Assembly (NCBI RefSeq): GCF_904849725.1 | Contig: NC_058518.1 | Location: 8,700,147-8,764,146 of the forward strand | Direction of reading: 5' to 3' | DNA length: 64,000 bases | DNA from: Hordeum vulgare subsp. vulgare | Lineage: Eukaryota > Streptophyta > Magnoliopsida > Poales > Poaceae | Part shown: one piece after another, positions 56,635 through 64,000 of the stretch | How positions within the stretch are numbered: position 1 is the stretch's first letter | Layout of the letters: each line of letters opens with the position of its first letter | Translations under genes and position numbers: made by a program | The notes under the pieces: model-generated | Database searches by the model: none | What the model was told of the DNA's origin: nothing | The model's input: only the letters and a program-made list of their open reading frames with translations

Positions 56635-56771
56635 TGGTGCCGTCGACACGACTATTCCTCGTGTCGTTGCCAGGGAAGCACTGCTGACATGAGAAGTATT
56701 TCTGGTGCCGTTGCGGGGGAAGCACAACTGACATCAGAAGTATTTCTGGCGCCGTTGCCGGGGAGGAGAGA
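56632..56771 (+). repeat. Triplicated primer-binding-site region
   Basis: TGG(T/C)GCCGT-type motifs start at 56635, 56703 and 56747. Between them GAAGCAC..CTGACAT.AGAAGTATTTC is repeated. The last copy, TGGCGCCGTTGCCGGGGA, is a full match to the 3' end of plant tRNA-Asp and is probably the working site. Confidence 0.8.
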
Positions 56772-56971
56772 TCAAGATCTATCCAAGTAGGTCTCACAAA
56801 CTCATCTCTTGCATTTACTTTTGTTGCCAGTTGCCTCTCGTTTTCCTCTTCCCCACTTCACATTTGCCGTTTTCATTTGCCTTTCTCCTTCGCCGTTTTC
56901 TTTTGCCTTTGTTGTTTCCCTTTGCCGGTTTTCTTGCTTGCTTGTGTGCTTGTTTGTTTGTTGAAGTCATC

Positions 56972-58126
56972 ATGGCTGAAAACACCAAACTTTGCAACTT
57001 CTCAAGCACTAATAATAATGATTTTATTAGTACTCCGATTTCTCCCACCACTAGTGCGGAATCGTATGAAATCAACGCAGCTTTGGTGAATCTTGTTATG
57101 AAAGAGCAATTCTCTGGCCTTCCTAGTGAAGATGCCGCATCCCATCTCAATACCTTCATTGAGCTTTGTGATATGCAAAAGAAAAGAGATGTGGATAATG
57201 ACGTGATTAAGTTGAAACTTTTACCTTCCTCATTGCGAGATCGCGCAAAAACTTGGTTTTCTTCTTTGCCTAAAAATAGTATCGATTCTTGGGATAAGTG
57301 CAAAGATGCTTACATATCCAAGTATTTTCCGCCGGCTAAGATCATCTCCTTACGTAATGATATCATGAATTTCAAGCAACTTGATCATGAACACGTTGCA
57401 CAATCTTGGGAGAGGATGAAGCTTATGATTAGAAATTGTCCCGCTCTTGGGTTGAGTTTGTGGATGATTATACAAATCTTTTACGTTGGCTTGAATTTCG
57501 CTTCTCGCAATATATTGGACTCCGCCTCAGGTGGAACGTTCATGGAAATCATGTTAGGAGATGCTACAAAACTCCTAGACAATATCATGACCAACTACTC
57601 TCAGTGGCACACTGAAAGGTCGCCTGCTAGCAAAAAGGTGCACGCTATAGAAGAGATTAACTCGCTTAGTGCTAAGATGGATGAGTTGATGAATTTGGTT
57701 GCTAGTAGAAACGCTACCGTAGATCCTAATGACATGCCACTATCTTCTTTGATTGAGAGTATCAACGCTAGTTTGGACGTGAATTTTGTTGGTAGGAACA
57801 ATTTTGGCAACAACAATGCTTTTAGAGGAAACTATGTTCCTAGGCCTTTTCCTAGTAACTCCTCTAACAATTATGGAAATTTCTACAACAACACTTATGG
57901 AAATCACAAAAAATTAGCCTCTGATTTAGAGAGTAATATCAAAGAGTTCATTAACTCTCAAAAGATTTTCAATGCGTCCATAGAGGAAAAACTACTCAAA
58001 ATAGACGATTTGGCTAAGAGCGTTGATAGGATGTCTTGTGATATTGATGCTTTGAAAGTTAGATGCGCTCCTCCCAAGGACAACTTGGATGAAACTTTGA
58101 AAGCTATGCGTGTCTCCATGAATTAG
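56972..58126 (+). CDS. Athila-type gypsy Gag
   Basis: The frame encodes 384 residues from ATG in the context TCATCATGGCTG. An open extension to 56,831 upstream is hydrophobic and T-rich and I take it as leader. The core matches the retrotransposon gag domain: LPSSLRDRAKTWFSSLP, WDKCKDAYISKYFPP, LRNDIMNFKQLDHEHVAQSW, then an Asn-rich stretch and a C-terminal helix-rich part. A TAG at 58124-58126 ends it. The same frame continues with SKERTAQIRARHEW, so in an active relative Gag probably continues into Pol. Confidence 0.85.
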   Translation: MAENTKLCNFSSTNNNDFISTPISPTTSAESYEINAALVNLVMKEQFSGLPSEDAASHLNTFIELCDMQKKRDVDNDVIKLKLLPSSLRDRAKTWFSSLPKNSIDSWDKCKDAYISKYFPPAKIISLRNDIMNFKQLDHEHVAQSWERMKLMIRNCPALGLSLWMIIQIFYVGLNFASRNILDSASGGTFMEIMLGDATKLLDNIMTNYSQWHTERSPASKKVHAIEEINSLSAKMDELMNLVASRNATVDPNDMPLSSLIESINASLDVNFVGRNNFGNNNAFRGNYVPRPFPSNSSNNYGNFYNNTYGNHKKLASDLESNIKEFINSQKIFNASIEEKLLKIDDLAKSVDRMSCDIDALKVRCAPPKDNLDETLKAMRVSMN

Positions 58127-58747
58127 AGCAAAGAAAGAACCGCCCAAATTCGCGCTAGGCATGAATGGTTTAAAAGGGTGCGTTCTAGTGATGCAAATCA
58201 CGAAGATCTTAAAGTGCTTGTTGTGTCTCCTCTTGAATCTTTGTTTTCGCGTGTCAAACCTATTCATGGGGGGGGCTGGATATGAATCCACTTTGGTTGA
58301 AAAATGCCCCAATGATTCGGAGTCCACCCATATTGATGATAAAGGTGTGGAGAGTGGAGTAGAAGAAGTCAAAATTTTGGGTAGTAATGAAACTCCCACT
58401 TTGGATTTCAAGGAATTCAATTATGATAATTGCTCCTTGTTTGAATGCATTTCTTTGATGCAATCCATTGCAAACTCTCAACATGCTTATAGCCAAAGCA
58501 AAGCCTTTACCGCGCATATCATAGATGCTATGATGAAATCTCTTCAAGAGAAGCTCGGACTAGAAGTCTCTATACCTACAAAACTTCATGATGAGTGGGA
58601 ACCTACTATCAAAATCAAGATCAAAAACTATGAGTGCAATGCTTTGTGTGATTTGGGTGCTAGTGTTTCCGCGATTCCAAAGTCTTTATGTGATATTCTT
58701 GGTTTTCATGAGATTGAAGAGTGTTCTCTTAATTTGCATCTTGCGGA
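58127..58747 (+). pseudogene. Athila-type protease region, frameshifted and cut
   Basis: The Gag frame continues after the stop to about 58,265 (FSRVKPIHGGGW). A shift at a run of seven or eight G near 58,270 then moves coding to another frame, which reads GYESTLVEKCPND, SLQEKLGLEVSI, TIKIKIKNYECNALCDLGAS and AIPKSLCDILGF. CDLGAS is the Athila form of the protease active site, Asp codon at 58649-58651. Coding stops at 58,747 where an Angela LTR begins. Confidence 0.82.
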
Positions 58748-60547
58748 TGTTGGAAATATGCCCTAGAGGCAATAATAATTAGTTATAATTATATTTATTT
58801 GTTCATGATAATCGTTTGTTATCCATGCTATAATTATATTGATTGGAAACACAATACTTGTGTGGATACATAGACAAAACACTGTCCCTAGTAAGCCTCT
58901 AGTTGACTAGCTCGTTGATCAAAGATGGTCAAGGTTTCCTGGCCATAGGCAAGTGTTGTTACTTGATAACGGGATCACATCATTAGGAGAATCATGTGAT
59001 GGACTAGACCCAAACTAATAGACATAGCATGTTGATCGTGTCATTTTGTTGCTACTGTTTTCTGCATGTCAAGTATTTGTTCCTATGACCATGAGATCAT
59101 ATAACTCACTGACACCGGAGGAATGCTTTGTGTGTATCAAACGTCGCAACGTAACTGGGTGACTATAAAGATGCTCTACAGGTATCTCCGAAGGTGTTCG
59201 TTGAGTTAGTATGGATCAAGACTGGGATTTGTCACTCCGTATGACGGAGAGGTTTCTTGGGGCCCACTCGGTAATACAACATCACACACAAGCCTTGCAA
59301 GCAATGTGACTTAGTGTAAGTTGCGGGATCTTGTATTACGGAACGAGTAAAGAGACTTGCCGGTAAACGAGATTGAAATAGGTATGCGGATACTGACGAC
59401 CGAATCTCGAGCAAGTAACATACCGAAGGACAAAGGGAATGACATACGGAATTATATGAATGCTTGGCACTGAGGTTCAAACGATAAGATCTTCGTAGAA
59501 TATGTAGGATCCAATATGGGCATCCAGGTCCCGCTATTGGATATTGACCGAGGAGTCTCTCGGGTCATGTCTACATAGTTCTTGAACCCGCAGGGTCTGC
59601 ACACTTAAGGTTCGACGTTGTTTTATGCGTATTTGAGTTATATGGTTGGTTACCGAATGTTGTTCGGAGTCCCGGATGAGATCACGGACGTCACGAGGGT
59701 TTCCGGAATGGTCCGGAAACGAAGATTGATATATAGGATGACCTCATTTGGTTACCGGAAGGTTTTCGTGCATTACCGGAAAAGTTTCGGGCTCATCGGT
59801 AGTGTACTGGGAGTGCCGGGAGGGGTGCCGGGGACCGTCAGGAGGGGTGTCACGCCCCAAGGGGTCTCATGGGCTATGGGAAGAGATAAACCAGCCCCTA
59901 GTGGGCTGGAATAAGTTCCCACTAAGGCCCATAAGGTTTGAGAAGGAAAAAAACACAAGGTGGAAAGAGTTTCCAAGTGGGAAGGTGGAATCCTACTCCA
60001 AGTAGGATTGGAGTAGGACTCCTCCACCTCCAATTTCGGCCAAACCTTTAGGTTTTGAGGCTGCCTCCTCCCCTCCCTCCCTCCTATATATAGTGGGGTT
60101 TTAGGGCTGATTAGAGACAACTTTTGCCACGGTAGCCCGACCACATACCTCCACGGTTTTACCTCTAGGTCGCGTTTTTGCGGAGCTCGGGCGGAGCCCT
60201 GCTGAGATTAGATCACCACCAACCTCCGGAGCGCCGTCACGCTGCCGGAGAAATCATCTACCTCTGTGTCTCTCTTTCTGGATAAAGAAGGCCGAGATCA
60301 TCATCGAGTTGTACGTGTGCTGAACGCGGAGGTGCCGTCCGTTCGGCACTAGATCGGAGCGGATCGTGGGACGGTTCGTGGGACGGTTCGCGGGGCGGAT
60401 CGAGGGACGTGAGGACGTTCCACTACATCAACCGCGTTTCTTAACGCTTCTGCTGTGCGATCTACAAGGGTACGTAGATTGGAAATCCCCTCTAGTAGCT
60501 GGACATCACCGTGAAAATTTTTGTTTCCCATGCGACGTTCCCCATTA
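58748..60547 (+). mobile_element. Angela 5' LTR
   Basis: It starts TGTTGGAAATATGCCCTAGA and ends GACGTTCCCCATTA where CAACA is expected, so the last bases are mutated. Length is 1,800 bp. GCGGA precedes it as the left half of the target duplication. TATA-like CCTATATATAGTGG lies at about 60,084. TGGCATCATGAGCTAGGTTC follows one base later as the primer site. Confidence 0.9.
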
Positions 60548-63500
60548 GTGGCATCATGAGCTAGGTTCATGCGTAGATGTCTTCTCAAGTAGAACACAAA
60601 AGTTTTTGTGGGCGGTGATGTGCGTTTTTCTGCCCTCCTTAGTCTTTTCTTGATTCCGCGGTATTGTTGGATCGACGCGGCTCGGACCGACATTACTCGT
60701 ACGCTTACGAGAGACCGGTTTCATCGCTACTAGTAACTACGTTGCTCAAAGATGACCGGCGAGTGTCGGTTTCTCCAACTTTAGTTGAATCGGATTTGAC
60801 CGAGGAGGTCCTTGGATGAGGTTAAATAGCAATTCATATATCTCCGTTGTGGTGTTTGCGTAAGTAAGATGTGATCCTACTAGATACCCATGGTCACCAC
60901 GTAAAACATGCAACAACAATTAGTGGACGTTAACTTATTTTTGCAGGGTATGCTTGTGATATGATATGTCCAAAGATGTGATGTGATATATTGGATGTAT
61001 GAGATGATCATGTTGTAATAGTTAATATCGACTTGCACGTCGATGGTACGGCAACCGGCAGGAGCCATAGGGTTGTCTTTAAACTAATGTTTGTGCTTGC
61101 AGATGCGTTTACTATATTGCTAGGACGTAGCTTTAGTAGTAATAGCATGAGTAGCACGACAACCCCGATGGCGACACGTTGATGGAGATCATGATGATGG
61201 AGATCATGGTTTGACGCCGGTGACAAGAAGATCGTGCCGGTGCTTTGGTGATGGAGATCAAGAAGCACATGATGATGGCCATATCATGTCACTTATGAAT
61301 TGCATGTGATGTTAATCCTTTATGCACCTTATCTTGCTTAGAACGACGGTAGCATTATGAGGTGATCTCTCACTAAAATTTCAAGACGAAATTGTGTTCT
61401 CCCCGACTGTGCACCGTTGCGAGAGTTCTTCGTTTCGAGACACCACGTGATGATCGGGTGTAATAGACTCAACGTTCACATACAACGGGTGCAAAACAGT
61501 TGCACACGCGAAACACTCGGGTTAAGCTTGACGAGCCTAGCATGTGCAGACATGACCTCGGAACACATGAGACCAAAAGGTCGAGCATGAATTGTATAGT
61601 TGATATGATTAGCATAGAGATGCTTACCACTGAAACTATTCTCGACTCACGTGATGATCGGACTTGAGATAGTGGATTTTGATCATGTACCACTCAAATG
61701 ACTAGAGAGATGTACTTTTTGAGTGGGAGTTCTTAAGTAATATGATTAATTGAACTAATTGTCATGAATATAGTCTAATGGTCTTTGCGAATTACGATGT
61801 AGCTTGCGCTATAGCTCTACTGTTTTTATATGTTCCTAGAGAAAATTTAGTTGAAAGTTGATAGTAGCAAACTTTACAGACTGAGTCTGTAAAGCCGACG
61901 ATTGTCCTCGTTGCTGCGCAGAAGGCTTATGTCCTTAATGCACCACTCGGTGTGCTGCACCTCGAGCGTCGTCTGTAGATGTTGTGAACATCCGACATAC
62001 ACGTTTCTGATGACTACACGATAGTTCAGTACAAAATACTTAATGGCTTAGAAGCAAGGCGCCGAAGATGTTTGGAAACGTCACGGAACATAAGAGATGT
62101 TCTAAAGAGATGAAATTGTGATTTCATGCTTGTGCCCTTGTTAAGAGGTATGAGACCTCCGACAAGATTCTCTGTCCACGAAGTAGAGGAGAAAAGCTCA
62201 ATCATTGAGCGTGTGCTCAGATTATCTGAGTACAACAATCGCTTGAATCAAGTGGGAGTTGATCTTCCAGATAAGATAGTGATGGTTCTCCAAAGTCACT
62301 GCCACCAAGCTGTGAGAGCTTCGTGATGAACTATGACATATCAAGGATAGATACAATGATCTTTGAGCGATTCGTGATATTTGACACTGCGAAAGTAGAA
62401 ATCAAGAAGGAGCATCTATAGTTGATGGTTAGTAAAACCACTAAGTTTCGACAAAGGCAAGGGCTAGAAGGGATACTTCGTGAAACGGCAAAGCAGTTGC
62501 TGCACTAATGAAGAGACCCCATATTAAACCCAAGCCCGGGACTAAGTGTTTCTGTTATGAGTGGAACGGTCACTGAGGCGGAGCAACTCTAGATACTTGG
62601 TAGATAAGAAGGCTGGCAAAAGTCGAAAGAAGTATATTTGATATACATGATGTTGATGTGTACTTTACTAGTACTCCTAGTAGCACGAGGGTATTGGATA
62701 CCGGTTCGGTTGCTAAGTGATTAGTGACACGAAATGAAAGCTACGGCATAAACAGAGACTAGCTAAAGGCGAGGTGACGATACGTGTTGGAAGTGTTTCC
62801 AAGGTTGATATGATCAAACATCGCACACTCCCTCTACCATCGGGATTGGTGTTAAACCTAAATAATTGTTATTTGGTGCTTGCGTTAAGCATGAACATGA
62901 TTGGATCGTGTTTATTACAATACGATTATTCATTTAAAGAGAATAATGGTTACTCTATTTTCTTGAATAATCACCTTCAATGGTTTATTGAATCTCGATC
63001 GTAGTGTTACACATGTTCATGATATTGGTGCCAAAAGATACGAGGTAATGATGATAGTACCACTTACTTGTGGCACTGCCGCTTGAGTCATGTTGGTATC
63101 AATTGCATGAAGAGGCTCCATGCTGATGGATCTTTATACTCACTTGATTTTAAATCACTAGTGACATGCAAATCATACCACATGAGCAAGGCCTTGTTTT
63201 CATTGAGATGAAACAAGATAGTAACTTGTTGGAAGTGATACATTTTGATGTATGCAAACCAATAGGTGCTGAGGCACGAAGTGGATATCATTATGTTCTT
63301 ACTTCAATGACGATTTGAGTAGATACAAGAGTATTTACTTAATGAATCACAAGTCTGAAACATTAAAAAGTTCAATTCTGTTTCAGGAGTGAAGTTCGTT
63401 GTAACAAGAGGATAAACTGTCTACGATATGATCATAGAAATGAATATCTGAGTTACGAGTTTTGGTACGCAGTTAAGACAATGTGGAAATTGTTTCACAG

Positions 63501-64000
63501 TTCATGCCACCTGGAACATCATAGTGTGATGATGTGTCTAAATGTCATAGCCACGCACTATTTGGTATGGTGCATGCTATGATGTCTCTTATCGAATTAC
63601 CACTATCGTTTATGGGTTATGCATTAGAGACAACCGCATTCACTTTAAATAGGGCACCGCGTATTTCCGTTGAGATGACACAGTATAGACTGAGGTTTAG
63701 AGAAATCTAAACTGTCATTTCTTGAAAGTTTGGGGCTTCGACACTTATGTGAAAAAGTTTCAGTCTGATAAGCTCGAACCCAAAGCGGATAAATGCATCT
63801 TCATAGGATATCCAAAACAGTTGGGTACATCTCCTATCTCAGATCCGAAAGCAAAGTGTTTGTTTCTAGAAAGGGGTTCTTTCTTGAGGAAAGGTTTCTC
63901 TCGAAAGAATTGAGTGGGAGGGTGATAGAACTTGATGAGGTTATTGAACCATCACTTCGACTAGTGTGTAGCAGGGCACAGGAAGTTGTTCCTGTGGCGC
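60548..64000 (+). pseudogene. Angela internal region, heavily decayed
   Basis: The leader runs to about 61,800. Gag remnants follow: AAQKAYVLNAPLG, then VLRLSEYNNRLNQVGVDLPD at about 62,215. A damaged zinc knuckle and VLDTGSVAK, the protease Asp-Thr-Gly, lie near 62,540-62,720. Pre-integrase text HRTLPLPSGLVLNLNNCY is at about 62,819, and KVWGFDTYVKKFQSDKLEPK with ADKCIFIGYPKQ, the integrase C-terminal part, at 63,725-63,830. Stops and frameshifts separate all blocks. The element runs off the window, so its reverse transcriptase and 3' LTR are not seen. Confidence 0.85.

Overview
This is a repeat-dominated stretch of a large grass genome, almost certainly a Triticeae species (wheat, Aegilops or barley type). 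The call rests on BARE1/WIS/Angela copia LTRs, an Athila-type gypsy element with a tRNA-Asp primer site, Stowaway MITEs with CTCCCTCCGT ends, a CACTA element with TTTGCCGTC subterminal motifs, and a DUF6598 gene of the kind common in these genomes. No bacterial or organellar gene organisation is present. I could not run searches, so family names are recognitions from sequence, not database hits.

Left part (1-11,780): a small gene-bearing island. A complete three-exon DUF6598 gene lies on the minus strand (1,426-3,696) with a TATA box. Around it are a degenerate RNase H fragment, MITEs and Helitron-like termini. Next come a TIM14/PAM18 pseudogene (6,812-7,280, minus) with a nonsense codon and a frameshift, a truncated gypsy LTR (7,782-8,742), and an ankyrin/PGG-domain pseudogene (8,743-9,808, plus) whose coding exon holds a Stowaway MITE. 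A decayed gypsy-type gag fragment follows.

Middle (11,784-35,360): two large DNA transposons. A Mutator-like element (11,784-17,334) has about 330-bp inverted repeats, a perfect 9-bp target duplication and a long open transposase gene; it looks structurally complete. A CACTA element (22,693-35,360, TTT duplication) carries a TNP2-type transposase and a second coiled-coil/Ptta-like coding region on the minus strand. The junctions suggest both could be spliced into one reading frame, but at least three nonsense codons are present. It also carries a nine-copy tandem array of 330-420-bp units, most with a purine/pyrimidine hairpin, and a roughly 215-bp hairpin in front of the transposase start.

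Right part (35,361-64,000): a dead hAT-like gene, MITE pieces, AT-rich low-complexity DNA, an RNase H fragment, then nested retrotransposons. A BARE1-like copia element starts at 43,977. Its 5' LTR is interrupted by an Angela solo LTR (45,611-47,181), its gag by a 5.56-kb non-coding LTR-like insertion (48,760-54,317), and its protease start by an Athila-type gypsy element (55,075 on), itself interrupted by another Angela copy (58,748 to the window end). Most insertions with both ends visible show clean target duplications, so insertion order can be read directly.

The only gene that looks like an intact non-transposon host gene is the DUF6598 gene. The MULE transposase is the only apparently intact transposon gene.
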